Under the pieces are notes generated by a model. That model was not told the origin of the DNA. It worked only from the letters and a program-made list of their open reading frames with translations, and made no database searches. Shown in pieces: positions 30,122 to 36,388 of a stretch of 36,388 nucleotides of DNA; the stretch's first letter is position 1; the number at the start of each line of letters is the position of its first letter. The stretch is taken from assembly GCA_902799955.1 (NCBI GenBank), contig CADCCQ010000070.1:15279-51666 (forward strand), read 5' to 3'. The position numbers and the translations under genes are program-made. The DNA comes from an uncultured bacterium. GTDB taxonomy: Bacteria > Verrucomicrobiota > Kiritimatiellia > RFP12 > UBA1067.

Positions 30122-31174
30122 TCAGTGCTTCTTCTGGTGGTGGGACGGTGTCGGCGCGCCGTGCCTTGCGGGCGGAGGCGGCGGAACCGGCCTCGGGGGC
30201 GGCGGCGGTGCGACCGCTGGCTTGGGGGGCATTGGCTTCGGCGGCGGCGCCGGCGGCCTGACGACCTTCTTCCTCCACGGCTCGTTCCTGGGCGCATCGG
30301 GGACCGGCAGGTCGCCAAGCGTGTACTGGAGCGCGTCAAGGATGTGCGTAAGCCTCAGCGGGTCGGTGAACGTGTTGGCCTCGTGTCCGAAGGTGGTGTA
30401 GAACACGCGCCCCGCGCCGTAGCGTTTGATCCACGACACGGCGAAGTCGCCGTCGTCGCGCTTGTAGCCCTTTTTGAACTCGGCGAAGCGCTTTGCGGTA
30501 GCAGGGTCCTTGAGGTTGAGCGAGAGCAGCACGCGCACCTTCTCGCGCTCGAACGGAGGCGTGCCGTGCTGGTAGACCTCCTCGACGAGCGGGAAGGGGT
30601 TGCCCACTCCCCTGAACGCGCGGTTCAGCGGATGGCCGGGCTCCTCGTTCTCGAACGACCAGGTCTTGCCGAACACCCACGGGTGGTTCTTGAACTGTCC
30701 GCCGATCATGTCCGCGGCGATTGGCGCCTTGTAGAACCCGTCGCAGCCGGCGTGGATTACGCAGAGACCCTTGCCGGACTTCACGTACTCCACGAGGTCG
30801 CGCTCGAGGTGCTTGTTGCCGACGGTGTCGGGGCTGGTGCAGTTGAGCAGGACGATCGCGTCGTAGCGTGCGAAGTTCTTGGCGTTCATGAACCGGTAGT
30901 CGGTCGTCGCGTCGAATGTGAACGCGCCGGACCTCTTCGACGCGATGTCAAACGCCCGAAGGGCGTGGGATATCGCGTTGTTGTGCGCAAAACCCTCGCA
31001 GCGGAAGAACACGAGGGCCCGGCGAGGCTTTGCCGGCCTTGCGGGATGCCAGGCCGCCACGATGGACTCCATCGCGGCGAGCCCGGCGTCAGGCACCTGG
31101 GAGATCAGCTGCGCCTCGCCCTCGTTTGCGAGGGCAAGGGCGGCGGCCAGGGCGATGGCGGCGGAGCGCTTCAT
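30122..31174 (-). CDS. Exported ThuA-domain protein with proline-rich C-terminal tail
   Basis: 350 residues from ATG 31174, with GGAGG about 10 nt before it and a signal peptide (MKRSAAIALAAALALANEGEA). The ThuA-like (glutamine-amidotransferase-like fold) domain shows ALVFFRCEGFAHNN, YDAIVLLNCTSPD, GKGLCVIHAGCDGFY, MIGGQFKNHPWVF and RVFYTTFGHEANTF. ThuA proteins are linked to trehalose and other sugar utilisation, often beside Gfo/Idh/MocA oxidoreductases, as here (ATGA overlap with the upstream gene). The last ~45 residues are a low-complexity tail of Pro, Lys, Ala and Val ending HHQKKH, unusual for the family; it may be a cell-wall-spanning or protein-binding segment. Confidence 0.87.
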   Translation of the reverse strand: MKRSAAIALAAALALANEGEAQLISQVPDAGLAAMESIVAAWHPARPAKPRRALVFFRCEGFAHNNAISHALRAFDIASKRSGAFTFDATTDYRFMNAKNFARYDAIVLLNCTSPDTVGNKHLERDLVEYVKSGKGLCVIHAGCDGFYKAPIAADMIGGQFKNHPWVFGKTWSFENEEPGHPLNRAFRGVGNPFPLVEEVYQHGTPPFEREKVRVLLSLNLKDPATAKRFAEFKKGYKRDDGDFAVSWIKRYGAGRVFYTTFGHEANTFTDPLRLTHILDALQYTLGDLPVPDAPRNEPWRKKVVRPPAPPPKPMPPKPAVAPPPPPRPVPPPPPARHGAPTPSHHQKKH

Positions 31175-32649
31175 GCCTTCACCTCCCAGCCGTTGCAGTC
31201 GCCCTGGCGGCAGAGCGGGATGCCGTGGCCCGTGCCGTTTGCGAACTCGTTTTTCACGGGGTCCCAGTCGAAGCCTGCATCGTGCTTGTACGACATGTTG
31301 CACAGGAGGCAGAGAATGGCCGAACGGCATCCCGTCTCCGCGTCCGTTATCGGGAGCTTGCGCGACTCGACGCAGTCGTAGAAGTTGCGGTAGTGGTCGG
31401 TGCTGACGTAGACGCCGTACTTCGCGATGTTCTCGTTTGTCAGGTTGTACGTCTTCTCGATCTTGTCGAGCGCGGCGCCCAGCGACCTTCCGCCGCCCTC
31501 GGCGATGATCTTGTCATTCATGAACTTGCAGTCCGCGACCTCCTTGCGTATGGAAGGCGTCGGCACGACGGGCCCGGTGCCGGACCACACCGCGATCCTG
31601 CCGCGGTTCACGGCCACGATGCCCTTTGTCCCGTAGAACACGGTGCCCCACTTGTTGGCGAAGGAGCCGTGTGTCAACACGACGTCGCCGTACGGCTTCT
31701 TGAAGACGAGCTTCACGCCGAAGAGGCGGCGCCCGCCGTGGTAGAGGTCCGTCGAGTGCGGCTCGTCGGAGCGGATAACCTTGTACGGGCCGGAGCGATC
31801 CATGTCCAGCCCCCACTGCGCGATGTCGAGGTGATGCGCTCCCCAGTCCCCGCAGTAGCCGGAGCCGAGGTCGTCGTCGCAGCGCCAGAAGTAGGGGTAG
31901 AAGTTATGGACGCCGCGCGGCGAGTGCCTGTCGGAGTACGGGCGCATCGCAGCCGGGCCGAGCCACATCGTCCAGTCGACGTCGGGGTTTGGCGCGCCTT
32001 CCTTTGCGGCGTTATTCGGGTCGTCCCAGAACCTAACGGGCTGGGACGGCGCACCGCCCTTGCCGCCGGGACCGAAGTTCGCGTCGACGTACATCACGTC
32101 GCCGATGAATCCGCCGCGGACGACCGCCACGGCGTCGCGGAACTCGCGCCAGCTGCGTTGCATGGAGCCCGTCTGGAACACGCGGCCGTACTTCTTCTCC
32201 GCCGCCATGACCTCGCGAGCCTCCTGGACCGACCACGTGAGCGGCTTCTCGCAGAATACGTCCTTGCCGTGCTTCATCGCCTCGACGCACATGTAGGCGT
32301 GCCAGTGGTCGGGCGCCGCGATGCAGACCATGTCGATGGACGGGTCCCTGATGATCTCGCGGAAGTCGTAGACGACGCGGCACTCGTTGTTATTGTAGTG
32401 TTTGTTGACCCTGTTCGCCTGGTCCTTGGCGCGCACTTTGTCGCAGTCGCAGGTGGCGACGATCTTGATCTTGTCGTTTTTCAGGAACTGGCCGGCGAGG
32501 TGGCGCTGCTGTATTCCGCAACCGATCAGGGCCATCGTGCGCTTTTCGCCCGGCGCAAGCTGCCTGAGGCCGGTCTTCTCGGTGGCGTGGCCCGCCAGCG
32601 CCGCCGCGGCGGCCGAACCGAGTATGAAGTGTCTTCTGTTGATGTTCAT
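31171..32649 (-). CDS. Tat-exported Gfo/Idh/MocA-family oxidoreductase
   Basis: 492 residues. Twin-arginine signal MNINRRHFILGSAAAAALAG, then a Rossmann NAD(P)-binding start (MALIGCGIQQRHL), DFREIIRDPSIDMVCIAAPD, HWHAYMCVEAMKHGKDVFCEKP (the family EKP motif) and a C-terminal alpha/beta domain with CGDWGAHHLDIAQWGLD. This is the long form common in Planctomycetes, Verrucomicrobia and Lentisphaerae, exported with bound cofactor and thought to act on sugars or cyclitols in the periplasm. It heads a minus-strand operon with ThuA (4-bp overlap) and parE. AAGGAA lies ~11 nt before the ATG. CTAG array 3 lies 55 bp upstream of the start and no clear -10 is seen there. Confidence 0.92.
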   Translation of the reverse strand: MNINRRHFILGSAAAAALAGHATEKTGLRQLAPGEKRTMALIGCGIQQRHLAGQFLKNDKIKIVATCDCDKVRAKDQANRVNKHYNNNECRVVYDFREIIRDPSIDMVCIAAPDHWHAYMCVEAMKHGKDVFCEKPLTWSVQEAREVMAAEKKYGRVFQTGSMQRSWREFRDAVAVVRGGFIGDVMYVDANFGPGGKGGAPSQPVRFWDDPNNAAKEGAPNPDVDWTMWLGPAAMRPYSDRHSPRGVHNFYPYFWRCDDDLGSGYCGDWGAHHLDIAQWGLDMDRSGPYKVIRSDEPHSTDLYHGGRRLFGVKLVFKKPYGDVVLTHGSFANKWGTVFYGTKGIVAVNRGRIAVWSGTGPVVPTPSIRKEVADCKFMNDKIIAEGGGRSLGAALDKIEKTYNLTNENIAKYGVYVSTDHYRNFYDCVESRKLPITDAETGCRSAILCLLCNMSYKHDAGFDWDPVKNEFANGTGHGIPLCRQGDCNGWEVKA

Positions 32650-32703
32650 TTTGCTTCGCTTTCCTTGTTTCTTGTTTTGTTGTTTTGGGGTTTCAGTTAA
32701 TGG

Positions 32704-32752
32704 GTTTCTAGATTTCTAGGTATCTAGGTTTCTAGGTATCTAGGTTTCTAGA
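32704..32752 (-). repeat. CTAG array 3: solo six-unit array, inverted relative to arrays 1 and 2
   Basis: CTAG cores at 32708, 32716, 32724, 32732, 32740 and 32748, exactly 8 bp apart. On the minus strand the units read AACCTAGA / TACCTAGA alternately, giving a 16-bp superperiod. It fills most of the ~110-bp gap between the EF-hand gene's stop (32759) and the oxidoreductase start (32649), with no four-helix-bundle gene nearby. Confidence 0.93.
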
Positions 32753-32758
32753 CGATTT

Positions 32759-34519
32759 TCAGGTTCCTTGAGGCGGTGTTGTAGGCGTTGTTGCAGGCGT
32801 CGTCGCCGTGGGCGCGGTTGTTGCTGGTGCTGGTGTCGTGGGCGTTGCAGTCGTTGGCGTCGGCGTCGTCTCGGCCTGTTGCTCCTGCTTCGCGGATTCC
32901 GCGTTCTTGCGGCACTTGCAGTGTTTGTATGCCAGGATGCCGCCGACTGTCAGGGCGGCGACAAGCACAACTGCAATTACGCAGCGCCAGAACAGCGGGT
33001 TCGACGCGCAGATCGTGAACCGCCGCGCCCTCTTCATCGAGAAGTACATGGGCCTGTTCACGGCCCATCCGCTGGCGTTCAGGATTGTCCCGATGTCGCG
33101 CTTGCGGAGCTTGAACCACGTCAGCACCACGCTCGGAAGCGACACCACGAGGACCAGCGCCACGAGCGATATCGCGAGCCTCGTCGCGTTCATGCTGGAG
33201 ACGACCGCCATCAGCGACGCCATCGCCGCGCCGACCATGCCTATTCCAATGCCGATCGCCGCGACGCTCGACGCCATCGCCGCACCGGACGCCTGGGCGC
33301 TCTGCGCGCTTGTCTCCACGACCTTCTCCGACGCCTTCTGCTTGTCGCCGAAGAACTTCTTCACCATTCCGCTTACGCCTTCGCCGAGCTTGCGCCACGG
33401 CGCCCAGAACGCCTCCGCGAGCGAGACCTGGCTTTCGACGACCTGCGTGATGACGGCCTCCCAGTCCTTCCCGTCGCGGTCGTAGAAAACGCCGTTCCTC
33501 CCTGCGTACAGCTGCGCGACCGCGCCGGCGGTCACGACGGCGCAGATGGAGCGCGACGCGCCTTCCGACGGACGCGATATCTTCAGGTATATGACGCAGC
33601 AGCCGGACTTGCCTGCGAGGGCGCTGTGCGCCGCCTCGCTCTCCACGTCGAAGCAGAGGTTCATCTCCTTCGCGTCGATCCTGAGGACGCCCGTCTGGAA
33701 CACTGCCAGGCCGTTGCCGTCGTAGAGCCGCTTCATGTTCACGAAGTTCTCGAGGAACTCGAGGAGGTGGAGCTTGTAGCGGAGGACGCGCTCCTCCTCT
33801 ACGAGGGCGTCCTTCAGCCCCGCGTTGGCGACGGGCTTTGAAGTCGCCCATGCGCGGTACGGCGCGAGCGCGGCCTTCACCTTCTTCCAGCCTGCGCGGT
33901 CGATGGAGTCGACGTCGCCCAGCACGGGCTTCACGCACTTCTCGGCGAACGCCGCGATCGCGTCGGCGTGGCGGGCGTTGATGCCGGACTTAAGCGGGAG
34001 GGGCTTCTCCGGCTCCTCGATCACAAGCGGGGCGTCCTCCGCCGGGATGAAGTACTGCTCGACGACGGACTCGACCGCCGCGAGCGCGGCGTCGGCGTCG
34101 GCGGTCGCGGCGCCGAAAGGCAGAACCTCCTTCGCCTGCCCGGCCTTCTCCCAGGCTGTGATCGCCTTCTTGTCGTCTTCGCTCGGCTCGGCCTTCGCCA
34201 GGTCCGCCTGGCGGGCGAGGACGTCTTCGAGCGCCGACTTGTCCGCGTCGGACGGAGAGAACAGGGAGTTGAGGTCTACGCCTTTCGACTTCAGGAACTC
34301 GACCGCCGCGATGACCTCCGGCGTGCGGATGCGTCCGTCGCCGTCTGTGTCCATGAGTTCAAGCATCCGGCGGTCGAACCGCACGGACTTGACGGGCATG
34401 GAGATCGCCAGCCAGTGCTTCTTGTCGAGCGCCGCCAGATTTGCGATGTCCTCGCCGTTCTCGAATTTGACCTGGGCCATGCGACCGGCCCTGAACCAAC
34501 GCCAGTTGTAGTTATTCAT
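32759..34519 (-). CDS. EF-hand-containing membrane protein with Thr/Pro-rich tail, uncharacterised
   Basis: 586 residues, family not recognised. A canonical EF-hand loop DTDGDGRIRTPE sits at residues 57-68. Residues ~85-400 are mainly helical and charged, soluble in appearance. Three hydrophobic segments follow: ~412-438 (Gly/Ala/Met-rich), ~447-468 (LAISLVALVLVVSLPSVVL) and ~512-531 (VIAVVLVAALTVGGILAY). The last ~50 residues are a Thr/Pro/Ala tail (TPTPTTATPTTPAPATT). There is no signal peptide. The N-terminus is probably cytoplasmic, and the tail may be an extracytoplasmic low-complexity or O-glycosylatable stalk. A near-consensus promoter lies so close to the ATG that the leader is only ~3-5 nt, without SD. 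Confidence 0.7.
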   Translation of the reverse strand: MNNYNWRWFRAGRMAQVKFENGEDIANLAALDKKHWLAISMPVKSVRFDRRMLELMDTDGDGRIRTPEVIAAVEFLKSKGVDLNSLFSPSDADKSALEDVLARQADLAKAEPSEDDKKAITAWEKAGQAKEVLPFGAATADADAALAAVESVVEQYFIPAEDAPLVIEEPEKPLPLKSGINARHADAIAAFAEKCVKPVLGDVDSIDRAGWKKVKAALAPYRAWATSKPVANAGLKDALVEEERVLRYKLHLLEFLENFVNMKRLYDGNGLAVFQTGVLRIDAKEMNLCFDVESEAAHSALAGKSGCCVIYLKISRPSEGASRSICAVVTAGAVAQLYAGRNGVFYDRDGKDWEAVITQVVESQVSLAEAFWAPWRKLGEGVSGMVKKFFGDKQKASEKVVETSAQSAQASGAAMASSVAAIGIGIGMVGAAMASLMAVVSSMNATRLAISLVALVLVVSLPSVVLTWFKLRKRDIGTILNASGWAVNRPMYFSMKRARRFTICASNPLFWRCVIAVVLVAALTVGGILAYKHCKCRKNAESAKQEQQAETTPTPTTATPTTPAPATTAPTATTPATTPTTPPQGT

Positions 34520-34529
34520 ATAGTATGAT

Positions 34530-34558
34530 ATTATACTTCCATCTTGTCTTTAAATCAA
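34530..34558 (-). promoter_or_regulatory. Promoter of the EF-hand gene, near-leaderless
   Basis: On the minus strand TTGATT (34558-34553), a 17-nt spacer, TATAAT (34535-34530), then 10 nt to the ATG at 34519. The -35 overlaps the stop of the upstream regulator gene. It is the only recognised promoter without the TG extension, and it has the best -35 fit. Confidence 0.75.
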
Positions 34559-35736
34559 GTGCCTTGTTCGGCGGACTTCATCCCGGTGGTGTTCCCGGCG
34601 TTCCTCCGCGGGGAGTGTCCCCAGTACCCCTTGTACACGATGCTGAACCGTGACAGGCTCGAATAGCCGACGCGCTGGGCGACCTCCTTCGCCAGCAGCC
34701 CGCCCCTCTCCAGGAGGGCGCGGGCCGCCCTCATCTTCACGCCGGCTATGTACTGGAGCGGCGTCATGCCGAGCCTCCTGCGGAACGTCTTGGATATCGT
34801 CACGTGCGAAAGCCCAGTTGCCGCGACGAGATCCGACGTGGAGAGCGGCCTGTCCATCGCGGAGTCGATGAAGCCGAGCGCGTCGCCGAGCCATTCCGGC
34901 ATAACGGCGTGCCGTTCTGTGGAGGCCCTCTCCCTCACCTCGCCCGGCGCGACGTGGTAGATTGGATGCGCTTTCTTAGTCGGCGGCGTCCTGATCGCGG
35001 CCGCGAGCGCCCGCGCCGCCGCGAAGCCGATCCCGAAGGCGTTGGGGTCGATGCTGGAGATGGGCGTCTCTGCGAAGGCGCAGAGGAGCCTGTCGTCATC
35101 CACGCCGAGAATCGCCAGGTCGCCGGGGACCGAAAGCCCCGCGTCCTTCGCCAGCCTGGCGACATTGAGCGCAAGCAGGTCGTTGGCGGCAAAGACCGCA
35201 GTCGGGCGTGGGAGCGCGGCGAGCCAGGACGACAGCGCTCGTTTGTCGGGTACGAGGTCTATGTCGGTGTTGAAGAACGCCCGCTGGTCCTTCGCGAGCT
35301 CCGTCTCGTACACCGCTGCGGCGCGTCCCTCCGCGTCAAGCGCCTCAAGGAACGCCCGCCTTCTTTTGTCGGAGAACGACACCCCCAGGAATCCGACGAA
35401 TGCGAAGTTCTCGTACCGCTTCGCGAGGAGGTGCTCGGCGGCGAGCCGCCCTATCTTCCCGTGGTCGGAGTTCACGCCGAAGAACCCTGGGTACGTCCTC
35501 TGGCAGAACACGTCCACAACCGGCAGCCCCGTGCGCATGAGCCGCCGGGCGATCGCGTCGTTCGCGATGCGCGCAACGACGCCGTCGCAGCCGTCGAACG
35601 CCCGGCGCGACGGCCTCGCGTCGGGGTTTATCCAGGTGAGCCGCAGGTCGCTCGCCTTGAGCGCGTATGCGGCCACGCCGTCGATGAGCCGACGCCCGTA
35701 CTCACTCGAGCTCTCAGAAAATACCGCTATCTTCAT
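34555..35736 (-). CDS. XylR-type transcription regulator (LacI-like sensor plus AraC DNA-binding domain)
   Basis: 393 residues from ATG 35736; an upstream ATG at 35745 overlaps the -10 element and cannot be transcribed from it. Residues ~1-265 form a LacI/periplasmic-binding-like sensor (KIAVFSESSSEYGRRLIDGV, GVNSDHGKIGRLAAEHLL, AVFAANDLLALNVARLAKDA, VPGDLAILGVDDD). Residues ~285-380 are an AraC-type double helix-turn-helix (LVAATGLSHVTISKTFRRRL, KEVAQRVGYSSLSRFSIVYK). This hybrid architecture is that of XylR, which activates sugar-catabolism genes on binding a sugar. The divergently transcribed Gfo/Idh oxidoreductase at 35909 is the natural target. The ATG lies 7 nt behind the -10 without SD, so the mRNA looks leaderless. 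Confidence 0.92.
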   Translation of the reverse strand: MKIAVFSESSSEYGRRLIDGVAAYALKASDLRLTWINPDARPSRRAFDGCDGVVARIANDAIARRLMRTGLPVVDVFCQRTYPGFFGVNSDHGKIGRLAAEHLLAKRYENFAFVGFLGVSFSDKRRRAFLEALDAEGRAAAVYETELAKDQRAFFNTDIDLVPDKRALSSWLAALPRPTAVFAANDLLALNVARLAKDAGLSVPGDLAILGVDDDRLLCAFAETPISSIDPNAFGIGFAAARALAAAIRTPPTKKAHPIYHVAPGEVRERASTERHAVMPEWLGDALGFIDSAMDRPLSTSDLVAATGLSHVTISKTFRRRLGMTPLQYIAGVKMRAARALLERGGLLAKEVAQRVGYSSLSRFSIVYKGYWGHSPRRNAGNTTGMKSAEQGT

Positions 35737-35743
35737 ATATACC

Positions 35744-35752
35744 ATTATATCA
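35744..35752 (-). promoter_or_regulatory. Extended -10 promoter of the XylR-type regulator, leaderless
   Basis: Minus-strand TGATATAAT followed after 7 nt by the ATG at 35736, the same spacing as at 1173-1189. Confidence 0.7.
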
Positions 35753-35787
35753 CGCCGACCGTCCGCCGTGCAAGCGCTAATTACTGA

Positions 35788-35810
35788 TTCGTAAAGTCAT
35801 ATTTTCGTAA
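35788..35810. promoter_or_regulatory. Candidate operator: direct repeat TTCGTAA x2
   Basis: TTCGTAA at 35788-35794 and 35804-35810, 16 bp apart start to start, lie between the divergent regulator and oxidoreductase promoters. AraC-type regulators often bind paired direct repeats upstream of their targets. The repeat is ~45-60 bp upstream of the -10 at 35851, a position suited to activation. Confidence 0.35.
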
Positions 35811-35847
35811 TCTGATAATGATTTCTCTGCCCAGCTATGACGTTTTG

Positions 35848-35856
35848 TGGTATAAT
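35848..35856 (+). promoter_or_regulatory. Extended -10 promoter of the Gfo/Idh gene at 35909
   Basis: TGGTATAAT within TGTGGTATAATGAAGA, a 16-bp stretch identical to the promoter at 26019-26034. No good -35, consistent with an activator-dependent promoter. Confidence 0.65.
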
Positions 35857-35908
35857 GAAGATAGTCGGCTGAAATCGGAAACCGAAAACAAGAGAGGAAC
35901 CAGGAATC

Positions 35909-36388
35909 ATGCAGACGAAAACGAGCAGACGGGATTTCATGCGCGGTGCGGCGGCCTCGGGCGCGGCGCTGGCGTTTCCATCAATCATTCCCGCGTCGGT
36001 GCTTGGCGCGGACGCGCCGAGCAACACGCTTAACGTGGCGCAGATCGGATGCGGACGCATCGGGCGCTCGATGGATGCACCCGGATTCATGAAGGCCAAC
36101 GGCGCGCGGATCGTCGCGGCGTGCGACCTCGACTCCCGCCGCCTCGCGGGGATGCAGCAGTTCGTGGCCCGTCACTACAAGACCTCCGCCGACTCCATCG
36201 TGGGCGCGCGCGACTTCCACGACCTCATCTCCCGTTCGGACATTGACATCGTGTCGATCTCCACGCCGGACCACTGGCATGCGCAGATTGCGATCGAGGC
36301 CGCGTTCGCCGGCAAGCACGTCTACATGCAGAAGCCCGCCTCCCTTACGATCCGCGAGGGGCGTCTCTTCGCCGACGCGATCAAGGAG
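35909..36388 (+). CDS. Tat-exported Gfo/Idh/MocA-family oxidoreductase, 3' end cut by window
   Basis: 160 residues visible, open to the last base. Twin-arginine signal TKTSRRDFMRGAAASGAALA, then the Rossmann start NVAQIGCGRIGRS, VAACDLDSRRL, DFHDLISRSDIDIVSISTPD and HWHAQIAIEAAFAGKHVYMQKP. The usual EKP motif reads QKP here, keeping the Lys and Pro. It is divergent from the XylR-type regulator and likely controlled by it in response to a sugar. It is a different subgroup from the oxidoreductase at 31171-32649. AGGA 3 nt and AGAGG ~12 nt before the ATG are only moderate RBS candidates. Confidence 0.9.
   Translation, partial: MQTKTSRRDFMRGAAASGAALAFPSIIPASVLGADAPSNTLNVAQIGCGRIGRSMDAPGFMKANGARIVAACDLDSRRLAGMQQFVARHYKTSADSIVGARDFHDLISRSDIDIVSISTPDHWHAQIAIEAAFAGKHVYMQKPASLTIREGRLFADAIKE

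Noticed and set aside
34804..35787. Plus-strand open frames over 34804-35787, 31030-32700, 29969-31381 and 23439-24464
   Set aside because: Antisense shadows of well-recognised genes (XylR-type regulator, Gfo/Idh, ThuA/ParE, decarboxylase/SpeE). Low-complexity Arg/Glu/Val composition and no RBS.

Overview
The window is a GC-rich bacterial chromosome segment. It most likely comes from the PVC superphylum, probably Kiritimatiellota or a relative. This is inferred from the mix of gene families, not from a database match: Tat-exported Gfo/Idh/MocA oxidoreductases, a ThuA-domain protein, a XylR-type LacI/AraC hybrid regulator, a giant surface protein with autotransporter-associated beta-strand repeats, and a large exported C10 cysteine peptidase. 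An outer-membrane beta-barrel and an LptE-like protein indicate a Gram-negative envelope.

Layout. 1-4 kb: 3' part of a TrkA/Ktr RCK protein, a small outer-membrane barrel, a BamD-like helical-repeat protein, LptE, a stand-alone AsnC-type ligand-binding domain and a Tat-exported metallo-beta-lactamase-fold hydrolase, most joined by 4-bp stop/start overlaps. 4.1-9 kb: a 1302-residue C10 peptidase and a second Tat-exported MBL-fold hydrolase. 9-11.8 kb: the housekeeping genes purA, uppS and cdsA. 12-22.4 kb: one 10.4-kb surface-protein gene, now split into four frames by three lesions. 22.5-25.9 kb, minus strand: tRNA-Val, then a tight operon of glycerophosphodiester phosphodiesterase, Orn/Lys/Arg decarboxylase and spermidine synthase. 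26-27.1 kb: a four-helix-bundle (S23/Avd-like) gene set between two arrays of an 8-bp CTAG-centred repeat. 27.1-36.4 kb: a Tat-exported metallophosphoesterase; a minus-strand Gfo/Idh - ThuA - parE operon; a third, solo CTAG array; an EF-hand membrane protein; a XylR-type regulator; and, divergent from it, a Tat-exported Gfo/Idh oxidoreductase cut by the window end.

Expression signals are unusually uniform. Eight of nine promoters recognised have an extended -10 (TGN-TATAAT or one mismatch). At least two genes (1189 +, 35736 -) start 7 nt after the -10 with no ribosome-binding site, and a third (34519 -) 10 nt after it. These look like leaderless mRNAs.

The best candidate for an undescribed system is the CTAG array/four-helix-bundle locus. 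At least 43 CTAG tetramers, mostly on a strict 8-bp lattice, flank the gene. They supply its stop codon, lie in its predicted 5' leader and recur alone 5.5 kb away in the opposite orientation. The second most interesting object is the giant surface gene, whose reading frame is broken by a clean 10-bp tandem duplication and two apparent ~0.1-kb deletions, while the rest of its ~10 kb stays open.
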